Source: Flavobacteriales bacterium UBA4422
GTDB lineage: Bacteria > Bacteroidota > Bacteroidia > Flavobacteriales_G > Salibacteraceae
DNA length: 64,000 nt
NCBI GenBank assembly: GCA_002389645.1
Contig: DGQE01000031.1
Location: 204,150 to 268,149 of the forward strand
Direction of reading: 5' to 3'
Shown here: piece by piece, positions 19,541 to 29,200 of the stretch
Layout of the letters: every line of letters begins with the position of its first letter
How positions within the stretch are numbered: the stretch's first letter is position 1
Position numbers and translations under genes: made by a program
Notes under the pieces: generated by a model
The model's input: only the letters and a program-made list of their open reading frames with translations
What the model was told of the DNA's origin: nothing
Database searches by the model: none

Positions 19541-20310
19541 AACAGAGATTTTCCATCGTAATACGGATAATCTCTTTCGGTTTTCTGCTTATCGCGCTAA
19601 CTGCGGTTTCCAGTGCACAAATAGTTAATGTTGAAAGCAAACGCTCAGGTGATGCTCAAGAAGGGTGGCATGGAGCGTTGAATCTAAGTTTAAACTTCAC
19701 CCGTAATACTGGCGATGTCTTTGATTATGGAGCAAAGGGTAGCATTCAATATTTAAAGAAGCGTCATCGACTGCTTGTCTTAACTGACCTTTCTCGGGTT
19801 GTAGCTGGAGGTACTGATTTTATCAATCGTGGTTATGAGCATGTGCGCTATAATTATGACTTTGGTGAAAAGAGGAAGTTTTCGTTAGAAGCCTTTCAAC
19901 AGGCGCAATTTAATGGAATTCAGCGTATTGACTTTAGGCATTTGACAGGAGCTGGCATACGTTGGAATGTTTTGGAAAACGATTCTCTTAAATTTTGGGT
20001 TGGGAGTTTGCCCATGTATGAATATGAGGAGTTGACCACGGGAATCATTGAGAGAAATTTCAGACAAAGTTCTTACGTGCTTTTTTTTGTGGCCTTCAAA
20101 AAGTTTGAGTTTCAAACAATCAATTACTATCAGCCAAGGATGGATGACCTATCAGACTTTAGGTTCAGTTCTTCCAATAATATTGAGTTTGGCGTATTAA
20201 GTTGGTTGAGATTCGTTACAAGCTTTGACTTGACCTATGACACACGCCCTCCTGCCGAAGTTCCAGGCTTAGTGTTTACCTTTAAAAACGCCATCAAACT
20301 TGAGTTTTAA
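19537..20310 (+). CDS. DUF481 outer-membrane beta-barrel protein
   Basis: This 257-residue protein starts at a GTG that overlaps the valS stop (GTGA). A signal peptide covers residues 1-28 (LLIALTAVSSAQ). The rest has alternating aromatic and polar strands (GALNLSLNFTRNTGD, RHRLLVLTDLSR, FRHLTGAGIRWNVLENDSL) that fit DUF481, a family of small outer-membrane barrels of unknown function. It ends in FTFKNAIKLEF, with the terminal phenylalanine typical of barrel proteins inserted by BamA. It shares a transcript with valS and the CoA-transferase gene, but the functions are not obviously linked. Confidence 0.8.
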   Translation: MKQRFSIVIRIISFGFLLIALTAVSSAQIVNVESKRSGDAQEGWHGALNLSLNFTRNTGDVFDYGAKGSIQYLKKRHRLLVLTDLSRVVAGGTDFINRGYEHVRYNYDFGEKRKFSLEAFQQAQFNGIQRIDFRHLTGAGIRWNVLENDSLKFWVGSLPMYEYEELTTGIIERNFRQSSYVLFFVAFKKFEFQTINYYQPRMDDLSDFRFSSSNNIEFGVLSWLRFVTSFDLTYDTRPPAEVPGLVFTFKNAIKLEF

Positions 20311-20313
20311 TCC

Positions 20314-21408
20314 ATGATTCGTCATCAAAAGAATATTTTCAAGGGGCTGAAAGTGTTGGAATTGGCCAGCGTTTTAGCGGGTCCTGCAGTCGGAATGTTT
20401 TTTGCTGAATTGGGAGCAGAAGTCACAAAGGTTGAGAATCCAAAAGTTGGAGGAGACGTCACAAGGAACTGGCTCTCGAAAGGTGAACAGCGAAAAGGTT
20501 ATTCAGCATACTTTTCAAGTGTCAATTGGGGAAAGAAGCATTTGATGCTAGACTATTCTAATCCAGAAGAACTAAAACAGGTACTGACTCTTGTTGCTGA
20601 TTCGGATGTTATCATTACTAACTTCAAACAAGGTGATGATGTTAAGTTTGGGTTGGATTACCGCTCATTATCTGCGATTAATAGCACTCTTATTTACGCC
20701 CAGCTAAACGGATTCGTTTCTGATCCTGAGCGCCCAGCATTTGACGCTGTTTTACAAGCTGAAACTGGCTTTATGAGCATGAATGGAAGTGAAGAAAGTG
20801 GACCGATAAAAATGCCAGTGGCTCTAATAGATGTGTTGGCTGCACATCAAATGAAAGAGGCCATTTTATTGGGGTTGATCAATAAACTCCAAAATGGAAA
20901 AGGAGCACTAATTGAAGTCAGTTTAGAGCAGGCAGCATTGGCGTCTTTAGCGAACCAAGCTACCAATTGGCTGATGAATAAATCAATACCTCAACGATTG
21001 GGAAGCTTACATACTAATATTGCTCCGTACGGTGACACGTTCGTGTGCGGTGATGAGCGCGAAATTGTGCTGGCAGTTGGATCAGATGCACAGTTTAAAC
21101 TACTCTGTGAGACTATCGGAGTTTCAAAAGAAGAGATGCTTTTTTTTCAATCAAACAAGACGAGAGTAGAGCATAGGTCTCATCTACGAAAAGTACTTTC
21201 AGAAAATATCGCACAACGGAAGAGCTCTGGTTTAATGAATAAACTACTATCGCTTAAAATACCCGCTGGATTCATTAGAAATTTAGATGAAGTGCTTGAA
21301 TCAGATACAGCTCAATCAATGATCTTATCTGAAGTGATTAATGATGAAGAAACGCGCAGGCTTTCAGGCAATGCATTTACGATTCGATTTAATCCCGAAT
21401 CAGAGTGA
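20314..21408 (+). CDS. CaiB/BaiF family CoA-transferase
   Basis: This is a class III CoA-transferase, which moves CoA between carboxylic acids through an aspartyl-CoA thioester. The conserved parts are LKVLELASVLAGPAVGMFFAEL (split here as the N-terminal CoA-binding helix), GAEVTKVE, NWGKKHLMLD, and the likely catalytic aspartate Asp173 in PVALIDVLAAH. The 364 residues are slightly short for the family, whose members run to about 400. The substrate is unknown. The gene starts 3 bases after the DUF481 gene. Its last 20 bases overlap the end of the convergent T9SS protein gene, so the two genes share coding sequence on both strands. Confidence 0.88.
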   Translation: MIRHQKNIFKGLKVLELASVLAGPAVGMFFAELGAEVTKVENPKVGGDVTRNWLSKGEQRKGYSAYFSSVNWGKKHLMLDYSNPEELKQVLTLVADSDVIITNFKQGDDVKFGLDYRSLSAINSTLIYAQLNGFVSDPERPAFDAVLQAETGFMSMNGSEESGPIKMPVALIDVLAAHQMKEAILLGLINKLQNGKGALIEVSLEQAALASLANQATNWLMNKSIPQRLGSLHTNIAPYGDTFVCGDEREIVLAVGSDAQFKLLCETIGVSKEEMLFFQSNKTRVEHRSHLRKVLSENIAQRKSSGLMNKLLSLKIPAGFIRNLDEVLESDTAQSMILSEVINDEETRRLSGNAFTIRFNPESE

Positions 21409-24400
21409 GAAAGCCTTTTAATTTACCGTTGGTTCCATTGAACCTACAGAAATCTACCAGATAATAGTATGTTCCTTCTGGTGCTGGACTTCCATCGTTT
21501 TGAATGGTTCCATTCCATCCTGGTTCAACACTTTCAGTTTCAAATAGCTTAACGCCCCATCGGTTATAAATAATCATATGAAAGCACTGGATTTTATTCA
21601 GGCGTATGGTAAAGTAATCATTTGACCCGTCTCCGTTTGGAGTAAATACATTCGGAATGAAAGCGTTGTCGCAGTCCATTGTATTGACTAAAAGCATTGC
21701 GCTATCTCCACGGCATAGCTCAAAGTCAGACCAAACGTAAAATGGTGTGGGTTGATAGATCTGAGGAGTTTCGTAGAAATCACCTTCATTAATCACTCGA
21801 CCGAAAGGGCGTTCAGACCAATAAATGGTGCCAATATTAACCGAGGCTAATAAAGATGCTCTTGTTCCTGCGCAGATAAGCGTATCCTCACCATTAGGCT
21901 TGTCGATTTCATTGTCTTGTACATAAACGCTCAGTGAATCTGACCAAGCCAAGCAGCCAAATGTATCTGTTGTGATTAAAGCATACGTGCCACTTTCAGT
22001 TATCCTCAAAGTACGCCCTTCAATGCTGTCAGGAAACCATAAGTACTGGGCCATGCCACCTCTTTTTGCACGGAAATCAACGGAGTCGCCTTCGCAAAAC
22101 TCCAAGTCACTTAGAGCACTGTAAGGGGCATTTGTATCTGGAATGCTTACACTCAAAGGTTCTGATGTTCCTCTGCAGCCGTTGCTGTCTGTTGTTCTCA
22201 GCGTGAATGTACCCTCTTCAAATGTTAAGATGTTCTGCGTGGTATCTCCTCTTGGTATCCATAGGTAGTTGGCCATGTTGGAGTTTCCATACAGAAAAAT
22301 TGAATCTCCATTACAAAAAACGGGATAGCCATCAATACTTATTTCGGTATCCAATTGATCGATGGTAATTGTTACTGGATCTGAAACCTTTGAACAGCCC
22401 GTTGAGTCCGTAGTGGTCAAAGTGTATGTTCCTGCTGATGAAATAACAATGCTGTCCGCTCCAGAAGCACTTCCTGACCATTGATAGGTACTCATGCCGG
22501 GTGTGCCGTAGAGAGTTATTGTACTATCTCGACAAAGCACTCCACTAGGCGTTATTTCTGATTCTACATACGATGGAAAAACCTCAATTGAAGCAAAGGT
22601 TTCTATTCCACAAGAAACGATTTTACAGGTATAAACCCCAGGTTCATAAACAGTTACAGAAGTTCCTGTTCCGGTAGCTGGGTTTATCCATTCGATTATA
22701 CTTCCAGCAGTGGTTATGACGTTTAAAGTTACTGAATCTCCATCGCAAATTGTAAGGTCTCCACCGCTTGCTAATGATGGAGTTGTATACTGCGTCAGGA
22801 TGATTGAATTACTCGAAAGGTCACAACTATCAGAATCGTTTACTACACAATAGTAGGTGCCTCCTTGGGTCGCAATGATGGAGCTAGAGTCTCCTGATAT
22901 CGGGCCATTCGGACCTTCCCAAAAGAAGCCTTGATTTGCTCCTGAATTATTTACAGTAAGCCAAACAGTGTCATTAGGGCAAATGAGCAGAGCAGTGGAG
23001 GTAACTTGAGGTTGAGGTTTTTGGGAAATAACCTTATTAGCCGATGCCGAGGCGGAATCTATACATCCATAGGCATTGGTGTCGTAAATAATTGAATTTA
23101 CCGTGTAGTTTCCGGCTACTCCTACATATATCGTGTCATTTGTGCTGCCATTATTGGAGGGGCCAGTCCACCAATAATTAGAGCTACCAGAGCCATATTG
23201 CATAACTGTTCCACCTGGACAGAAATAACTACTGCCTTCCATTTCGATGCTAAATTGTCCAGATTGTGGGGCTGGAAAGGGAACAAAGTAGATGGAATCG
23301 CTTAAGTAAAACGTATCAGTATCACATGGAATTCTTCGAATGTGCATAATGTCGAAAGAAAACCACCCAGTATCTTCTGCGGTAATGCTAAAATAGGTTT
23401 CACATGTTCCTTCCACGTTCCAATTTGCAGGAGTGTAGGATATGGTAGTATTTACGTAGGGTTGTGAATCATTGAAGCAAATGCCTAACCCAGCTGGATT
23501 GTCTACACTGTCGAAAAGGATGATGTCAAAAGGTACATTCTCACAGATGTAAACTGTATCTGGTAAGTTAGCTCTAAGCTCGAATGAGTCTAATGGATCG
23601 AAGAATGTTACAGGCACTGACGACTGAGACGAGCATCCGAATGCATTGAATACTTGAAAGATAAAGGTTCCAGATACAGTAACATTTATGGTGGAATCTT
23701 GAACGCCACCTGCCGGCAATCCTGGGCCAACCCATAAAATGCTGTCTCCTGTAAAATTACTTGCGGTAAGTTTCACGGTATCAGGAAGACAAACATCAAT
23801 CTGGACGGGATAAGGTGTTGGAGTGTTTATTACAACATCATCTTCTATCCAAGGCTTAGGCGGATCGGGGTAGATGTTAACATAGATAGAGTCGCGGTAA
23901 GTGAAACACCCGTCTTTTGAGTTGAAGTCAACCCACTTATACCCAGGTGATGAGTGAAACGTTTGATTAGCTGTAGTTCCATTTGACCCATTTGACCAAT
24001 GATAGCTGATTGTAGGCCCTATGGAAGGGCAGGTTTTTGGAATAGCTGTAGTAACTGCGCTAATGCAGTTTGAAACTGTATCCGGGCAACCACTGTTAAT
24101 ACAGCCAGTAACAATATCTCTTACGCACCCACCACCACTTCTTTGGTAATAATCCAATGGCTCTCTATTCGGGTCGAAACAATTGGCGATTACTGCGTCT
24201 GAATTCCCAGTAGATGCCATACCGTGGAATTTACCATAATCAGAATCGCCACAATAACCATTGTTTGATGCACAGTTGGCCACAGACCAATTGCTCAGAT
24301 TCGAAGCTAAAAAATTAGTGCTTGTCGGAATGTAAAGGCTTGATTTGAAGCTGCCAGCAAAAATTACTTGACCAGAATTGTTAATGTCTATTCCGAGGCC

Positions 24401-25624
24401 ATAATCTTCATTTCGGCTTCCAATTTGTTTACTGTAACTCCATACTCCAGAACTATTAAACTTTGACATGAAAATGTCTTCGTATCCGACAGAATTAAAA
24501 ATCGCTTCGCCATATTGGTCTTTATATTCATCAAAGGCGCATTCGAAGTGTCCAATGACAAATGCGTTTCCAGCAGCGTCTGCTGCAACGCCTCTCGCTG
24601 AAACAGAACTATTCGATCCACTTTTTGAAGCCCATAATGTAGCGCCTGCTGAAGAGTATTTGGCAAGAAAAATCTCATTACTGAAAGTAGAGACGAGTGT
24701 AGTATTTGGAGAATTAAAAAAGATTAAGTCTCCCGTAAAATCTCCTGTGATAAACACATTACCAGTAGAGTTTACATCAATGCTGTAGGCAAATGCGGAA
24801 GTGCCTCCACCAATTGTTTTGAACCATTGTTCTACTCCAGCACTATTGAATTTAGCCAGATACACCACGTTGAACATTGTATTCGTATGAAGAACGTCAA
24901 AAGTGAAGTTATCGCTGAACTGACCTGTTGCGTAAATATTCCCTGACGCGTCACACCCAACGTCAATTCCTCTATTTGTTCCAGTTCCAGAACCTTGCTG
25001 CACCCAAGAAAACAATCCTGCACCATCAATCTTCGTGATAAAAACGTCCGTAGAACCACCGGTGCTAGTAAGTGAGTTTGCACCAAAAGAAGCTACACCC
25101 TTGAACTCTCCGGTTATAATTGCATTTCCTGAATTGTCAACGCAGATTCCATTTCCAATATCAGAATCGCTTCCCCCTGCCTGCACTGCCCAAGTTAACA
25201 CCCCTGCAGTAGAGTATTTAGCTATAAAAACGTCTTGAAGCCCTGCTGAGGTGAGCGTAGTTGAAGCGAAATCAGCTGTCCCATTAAAATATCCTGTAAT
25301 TAAAACATTATTAGATGCATCTAATGCAATGGATAATCCGCGGTCGTTGCCACTTCCTCCTGCTTTTACAGCCCATTGATAAACGCCTGCATTGTTGATT
25401 TTTGTGATGAAAATATCCGAGCTTCCAGAAGAGGCAAGTGATGTAGCACCAAAGGTGGCTGTGCCTGTGAAATATCCGGTGGCGTATGAATTACCCGCAT
25501 TATCTACGACAACTGAGTATGCCTCATCAACATTCAGGCTACCTCCCTTTTGCATCCAGTATTGGGCGAAGCCAGATGAAAACGAAAGCGCTAAGGCGAG
25601 AATAAGAACAATGCGCTTAGTCAA
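21389..25624 (-). CDS. Secreted SBBP-repeat protein with T9SS type B (CHU_C) sorting domain
   Basis: This large secreted protein of 1411 residues starts at a TTG at 25624; a signal peptide follows (IVLILALALSFSSGFA). Residues about 25-450 are SBBP beta-propeller repeats with the recurring pattern GNxYxTGxFxGTAxFG and FITKINNAGVYQW. The middle holds several Ig-like segments that repeat SGTYTLTTTDSxGC-like phrases. The last 90 residues are the gliding-motility C-terminal domain: NVFTPNGDGSNDYFTIR, IYNRWGVKLFE, GTYYYLVDF. This domain sends proteins through the type IX system and anchors them at the surface. The role is probably adhesion or binding; no catalytic site is seen. The gene overlaps the CoA-transferase gene by 20 bases at its end. 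Confidence 0.9.
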   Translation of the reverse strand: MTKRIVLILALALSFSSGFAQYWMQKGGSLNVDEAYSVVVDNAGNSYATGYFTGTATFGATSLASSGSSDIFITKINNAGVYQWAVKAGGSGNDRGLSIALDASNNVLITGYFNGTADFASTTLTSAGLQDVFIAKYSTAGVLTWAVQAGGSDSDIGNGICVDNSGNAIITGEFKGVASFGANSLTSTGGSTDVFITKIDGAGLFSWVQQGSGTGTNRGIDVGCDASGNIYATGQFSDNFTFDVLHTNTMFNVVYLAKFNSAGVEQWFKTIGGGTSAFAYSIDVNSTGNVFITGDFTGDLIFFNSPNTTLVSTFSNEIFLAKYSSAGATLWASKSGSNSSVSARGVAADAAGNAFVIGHFECAFDEYKDQYGEAIFNSVGYEDIFMSKFNSSGVWSYSKQIGSRNEDYGLGIDINNSGQVIFAGSFKSSLYIPTSTNFLASNLSNWSVANCASNNGYCGDSDYGKFHGMASTGNSDAVIANCFDPNREPLDYYQRSGGGCVRDIVTGCINSGCPDTVSNCISAVTTAIPKTCPSIGPTISYHWSNGSNGTTANQTFHSSPGYKWVDFNSKDGCFTYRDSIYVNIYPDPPKPWIEDDVVINTPTPYPVQIDVCLPDTVKLTASNFTGDSILWVGPGLPAGGVQDSTINVTVSGTFIFQVFNAFGCSSQSSVPVTFFDPLDSFELRANLPDTVYICENVPFDIILFDSVDNPAGLGICFNDSQPYVNTTISYTPANWNVEGTCETYFSITAEDTGWFSFDIMHIRRIPCDTDTFYLSDSIYFVPFPAPQSGQFSIEMEGSSYFCPGGTVMQYGSGSSNYWWTGPSNNGSTNDTIYVGVAGNYTVNSIIYDTNAYGCIDSASASANKVISQKPQPQVTSTALLICPNDTVWLTVNNSGANQGFFWEGPNGPISGDSSSIIATQGGTYYCVVNDSDSCDLSSNSIILTQYTTPSLASGGDLTICDGDSVTLNVITTAGSIIEWINPATGTGTSVTVYEPGVYTCKIVSCGIETFASIEVFPSYVESEITPSGVLCRDSTITLYGTPGMSTYQWSGSASGADSIVISSAGTYTLTTTDSTGCSKVSDPVTITIDQLDTEISIDGYPVFCNGDSIFLYGNSNMANYLWIPRGDTTQNILTFEEGTFTLRTTDSNGCRGTSEPLSVSIPDTNAPYSALSDLEFCEGDSVDFRAKRGGMAQYLWFPDSIEGRTLRITESGTYALITTDTFGCLAWSDSLSVYVQDNEIDKPNGEDTLICAGTRASLLASVNIGTIYWSERPFGRVINEGDFYETPQIYQPTPFYVWSDFELCRGDSAMLLVNTMDCDNAFIPNVFTPNGDGSNDYFTIRLNKIQCFHMIIYNRWGVKLFETESVEPGWNGTIQNDGSPAPEGTYYYLVDFCRFNGTNGKLKGFLTLIRD

Positions 25625-25728
25625 AATGTGCTAGTTCTAGTGAAGTCGATTAACAGGTTGTCAGTGTAGACGAATCTACTCATTAAGAGGTTGTACGTAG
25701 TTATACGATGGATTGTTGGGAGCAGAAG

Positions 25729-26487
25729 TTAAATGTAACCTGATAGACTATAACTCACATAACCCATCCATTCATGGAAAAGTACATTCCATTCTGCTAA
25801 TGCAGATGCTGAAGGTAGAATGCTAGTGTCTAAGGTGTAATCACGATCACTAAATGAAGGTTCAGCAGGGTAGGGGATTACTGTGAGTCCAACCTTTTCG
25901 AATGCAGCTATTGCTCTGCGCATATGATATGCTGAGGTAACTAGAACGATTGGCTCGTTTTCGTGCCCCTTCTCTTTTAAAAGCTTAAGTGTGTAAAGTG
26001 CGTTTTCTCGTGTGTTTCTTGATTCTGATTCTAAGATTATATCATCTGGAGAAATATCAATTGCTTTCAAATAACTGCCAGTGTATAATGATTCCTTTAA
26101 CTCTGGAAACAATACATATCCAGAGCCACCAGATAAAATAAGTTGATCAACATAGTTTGATTTTAATAGTCGGAGTCCTTGAAACAGTCTATCTCCACTT
26201 TTTGCGAAAGCTATTCGGTCATTTTCTGAAGAGTAGTATACATAACCGCCTAGAACCACAGCATATTTGTAATGATCGAGGTCTTGGTCGAGCGTGATAG
26301 GTGCATCCCAAAGCAATTTTACTTCATTGAGTATTAATGAGTTTCCGAAAAACAATAAGATTATCAATGCGATTAAGCGTAGTTTTTTTGCTAAACGTTT
26401 TGTAAAAAAGCTTGCAGCAAGAGAGATAACTATCCAAGACAATGGCATGAATAGAAACCCTAAGACTTTCGAAAGAATAAAAAACAT
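25729..26487 (-). CDS. ElyC/SanA/YdcF family membrane protein (DUF218)
   Basis: This DUF218 protein has 252 residues from the ATG at 26487. That start gives MFFILSKVLGFLFMPLS, which resembles the E. coli ElyC N-terminus; the longer frame would start at a TTG at 26538. Two membrane helices (residues about 5-25 and 38-55) precede the DUF218 domain: YAVVLGGYVYY, LILSGGSG, ILESESRNTRENALY, VTSAYHMRRA. ElyC and relatives affect envelope biogenesis, but the reaction is unknown. It diverges from the sulfated-glycan operon at 26629, which would fit an envelope role. Confidence 0.85.
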   Translation of the reverse strand: MFFILSKVLGFLFMPLSWIVISLAASFFTKRLAKKLRLIALIILLFFGNSLILNEVKLLWDAPITLDQDLDHYKYAVVLGGYVYYSSENDRIAFAKSGDRLFQGLRLLKSNYVDQLILSGGSGYVLFPELKESLYTGSYLKAIDISPDDIILESESRNTRENALYTLKLLKEKGHENEPIVLVTSAYHMRRAIAAFEKVGLTVIPYPAEPSFSDRDYTLDTSILPSASALAEWNVLFHEWMGYVSYSLSGYI

Positions 26488-26612
26488 GTTCAAACTTAAT
26501 TGAAATGACCGAAGAGTGGACGATCTTTCGCTCAACAAAGCACATCAGGAATAATTAAATGAAGCTGATGGCAGCTTTTGATCAATGCTTCTGCTTGATG
26601 CGGTTCTAATTC

Positions 26613-26620
26613 TATTTTTG
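26613..26620 (+). promoter_or_regulatory. Candidate -7 element of the sulfotransferase-heptose operon
   Basis: TATTTTTG matches TAnnTTTG fully and ends 8 bases before the ATG at 26629. A TTG at 26595-26597 lies 15 bases upstream, slightly closer than usual. If used, the transcript would have almost no leader. Confidence 0.4.
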
Positions 26621-26628
26621 TGCGGCTT

Positions 26629-27495
26629 ATGCCTTTACCAAATACCATAATTGTTGGTGCTCCAAAAAGCGGCTCTAGTTCGCTTTATTGGTGGCTATCT
26701 TCTCACCCTGAAGTGTGCGCTTCAAAAACAAAAGAGACACACTTTTTTGATGATAGCATTAACCCGCGTTTTAATACTTCGGCAAATGTCATGCACCATG
26801 GTTTAGATAAGTACATGCCTTACTTTGATCACTGCCCTGCTGATGCAAAAGTTATTATGGAGGCTACGCCCATTTACATGTATCAAAAAAATGCCTTAAA
26901 ACATTTAAGTGAGTTTGACCAAAAGCCCAAGATTGTTTTCATATTGCGTGAACCCAGTGTTAGGGCCCACTCTCAATTTCGGTTTAATAAATATAGGTTA
27001 GGTAATATTCCACTGGATAAAACGTATACCAATTATTTAAATGAAACTAAGTCAACGGATAGAGATCCATTGAGAAGGGGTGAATACATAGAGTTTATTG
27101 AGCATTGGATTGAGCATTTTGGAAAGGAGAATATCCACGTAATGCAGCTCGAAATGGTTTTTAAAAATAGGGTGGCCGAGTTGAAGAGATTAGCTGAATT
27201 TTTGGATATAGAACCAGCATTTTATAATGATTTTGATTTTGTAAAAAGAAACGAAACCCGAAAAATGAGAAGTACTAAGTTGCACAGATTAGGGCTTAAA
27301 GTGCAACCTTTAGTTCCTCAATGGTTGCAAGAAAAAGTGCTAATTCCGTTGTATATGAAATTCAACTCAACAGCTATGCCACCAGTATCAGCGGAGGATA
27401 AAAAGATGATTGAAACTTATAAATCAAAGTTCGTATCGTTTAACGAACGCTTGCACGAAGTCTTTCCTCACATTGATTTAGCATTGTGGAAATAG
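26629..27495 (+). CDS. Sulfotransferase (PAPS-dependent)
   Basis: This enzyme moves a sulfate group from PAPS onto a sugar or similar acceptor. The 288-residue product has the PAPS 5'-phosphosulfate loop at residues 10-18 (GAPKSGSSS) and the 3'-phosphate motif FILREPSVRAHSQFRF, both typical of the heparan-type sulfotransferase domain. It has no signal peptide, so it acts in the cytosol on a precursor. The frame extends to a GTG at 26620, but that codon sits within the candidate -7 box, so I use the ATG at 26629. The end overlaps the glycosyltransferase gene by 10 bases. The context points to sulfation of a cell-surface glycan; the acceptor is unknown. Confidence 0.87.
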   Translation: MPLPNTIIVGAPKSGSSSLYWWLSSHPEVCASKTKETHFFDDSINPRFNTSANVMHHGLDKYMPYFDHCPADAKVIMEATPIYMYQKNALKHLSEFDQKPKIVFILREPSVRAHSQFRFNKYRLGNIPLDKTYTNYLNETKSTDRDPLRRGEYIEFIEHWIEHFGKENIHVMQLEMVFKNRVAELKRLAEFLDIEPAFYNDFDFVKRNETRKMRSTKLHRLGLKVQPLVPQWLQEKVLIPLYMKFNSTAMPPVSAEDKKMIETYKSKFVSFNERLHEVFPHIDLALWK

Positions 27496-28628
27496 CTAAA
27501 CAAAAAATAGTGATTGTAGGACCGGCACATCCTTTTCGGGGTGGAATTGCTGATACCAATGAAGCCATGTGCCGTGCGTTTTTACAAGCCGGTCATGAAG
27601 CAGAATTGATAACGTTTACGGTTCAGTACCCGAGTTTGTTTTTTCCAGGTAAAACGCAGTTCAGCAGTGACCCTAAGCCAGAAGGATTGAAAATCAGCCG
27701 ATGGGTTCATAGCTTCAACCCATTCAATTGGATAGCATCATCTAAGAAGATTTTGAAGTTGAAACCTGATGTTATCATTATTCGCTATTGGTTGCCGTTG
27801 ATGGCTCCTTGCCTCGGAAGTATTGCGCTTTTGCTTGGTGAAAAAGTCAAGATTATAGCTGTTGCAGATAATATCATTCCACATGAAAAGCGAATGATGG
27901 ATTCACTTTTCACCAACTATTTCATGAAAGGATGTGATGCGTTTATGGCTTTGTCTAAATCCGTGAAAAAGGATATTGAATCCCTCACAAAAAAGCCGTC
28001 CTCCTATTTTCCACATCCTATAAATGATCAACTTGGGGAGTTGATTCCTAAAATTGAAGCACGAAAGCAATTGAAAATAGATCAGGATGGAAAGTACTTA
28101 CTCTTTTTTGGCTTCATCCGAAAATACAAAGGGCTTGACTTGCTGCTTGAAGCATTAGGTGACGCGCGGTTAGCGGAGCAAAATGTGACGCTAATAGTTG
28201 CTGGAGAAAGCTATGAGGGCATGGATGAATACCATCAGATCATTTCAAAACATAAAATGGAGGATAGGGTGATTCTAAGGAATGATTTTATTCCTTCTGA
28301 AGAAATAGCCGCGTATTTCTGTGCTGCGGACTTGGTTACTCAAACGTACAGAAGCGCAACACAAAGTGGCATTACCCAAATGGCTCTCCATTTCAATGTA
28401 CCTGCTTTAATCACCAAAGTTGGCGGGCTCGATGAATTTTTAATCGAGGGTAAAACAGGGCTCTTTTCAAGTGTTGATCCAAAAAATATTGCAGATCAGA
28501 TTGTTCGTTTCTTCGAAATGGATCCCAAGGGTTTTGAATTATCCATTATTGAAGAAAAAAAGAAATTCAGTTGGGCGGCTTTTGTCGATCACTTTAATTC
28601 GTTTTACACTGCTAATTTTGAAGCATGA
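27486..28628 (+). CDS. Glycosyltransferase, GT4 family
   Basis: This GT-B fold glycosyltransferase has 380 residues. The N-terminal domain starts VIVGPAHPFRGGIADTN, the usual glycine-rich acceptor loop; the C-terminal nucleotide-sugar domain has LLFFGFIRKYKGLDLLLEAL, LIVAGES and ITKVGGLDEFLIEGKTGLF. The region that usually holds the E-x7-E motif reads TYRSATQSGITQMALHF, so the usual glutamates are not visible. The start is a GTG at 27486 that overlaps the sulfotransferase gene by 10 bases, and the end overlaps gmhA by four (ATGA). It probably adds a sugar in the same glycan pathway as its neighbours. Confidence 0.87.
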   Translation: MEIAKQKIVIVGPAHPFRGGIADTNEAMCRAFLQAGHEAELITFTVQYPSLFFPGKTQFSSDPKPEGLKISRWVHSFNPFNWIASSKKILKLKPDVIIIRYWLPLMAPCLGSIALLLGEKVKIIAVADNIIPHEKRMMDSLFTNYFMKGCDAFMALSKSVKKDIESLTKKPSSYFPHPINDQLGELIPKIEARKQLKIDQDGKYLLFFGFIRKYKGLDLLLEALGDARLAEQNVTLIVAGESYEGMDEYHQIISKHKMEDRVILRNDFIPSEEIAAYFCAADLVTQTYRSATQSGITQMALHFNVPALITKVGGLDEFLIEGKTGLFSSVDPKNIADQIVRFFEMDPKGFELSIIEEKKKFSWAAFVDHFNSFYTANFEA

Positions 28629-29200
28629 ATACCTTACAACAAACCTTAAATACAGGGATTGATCTCAGAAAGAATTTGTTGGAAGATCAGCATTTTCAAA
28701 ACATGTTTTATGCTTGTGTTGATCAGATCGAATCTGCTTTCAAAGCCGATAGAAAATTGTTGCTCTGTGGAAATGGCGGCAGCGCTGGAGATGCTCAGCA
28801 TATTGCTGCAGAATTGAGCGGAAGGTTCATCCTTGATCGAGCTCCTTTGTTTGCAGAAGCGTTGCATGTCAATTCTAGCTATTTAACGGCTGTGGCCAAC
28901 GATTATGGTTACGATGAGGTTTATGCACGAATGACAGAAGCGATGGGGCGAAAAGGAGATGTTTTAATTGGCTTATCGACAAGTGGTAACTCGCAGAATG
29001 TCTTGAAAGCTCTACAAAAAGCCAAATCTATAGGAATGATAACCGTGGCTTTTCTCGGAGAGAAAAAGGGAGAAATCGGTGCGATTGTTGATCATTCTAT
29101 TCAAATTCCCTCGGCCAATACAGCTAGAATTCAAGAATTACATATCACTATTGGTCATGTGTTGTGCGAGGAACTTGAGCGAAGAATATTTGCCCAATGA
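28625..29200 (+). CDS. gmhA: Sedoheptulose-7-phosphate isomerase (GmhA)
   Basis: GmhA is a SIS-domain isomerase that turns sedoheptulose 7-phosphate into D-glycero-D-manno-heptose 7-phosphate, the first step of nucleotide-heptose synthesis. The 191-residue length is right. The signature is CGNGGSAGDAQHIAAELSGRF at residues 48-68, shortened in practice to the key GNGGSAGDAQH with Glu63 as likely base. GLSTSGNSQNV binds phosphate and QELHITIGH holds the second catalytic histidine. It overlaps both neighbours by four bases, so it belongs to one translationally coupled operon. No heptose kinase (HldE, HddA) is in the window, so the pathway is completed elsewhere or differs. Confidence 0.93.
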   Translation: MNTLQQTLNTGIDLRKNLLEDQHFQNMFYACVDQIESAFKADRKLLLCGNGGSAGDAQHIAAELSGRFILDRAPLFAEALHVNSSYLTAVANDYGYDEVYARMTEAMGRKGDVLIGLSTSGNSQNVLKALQKAKSIGMITVAFLGEKKGEIGAIVDHSIQIPSANTARIQELHITIGHVLCEELERRIFAQ

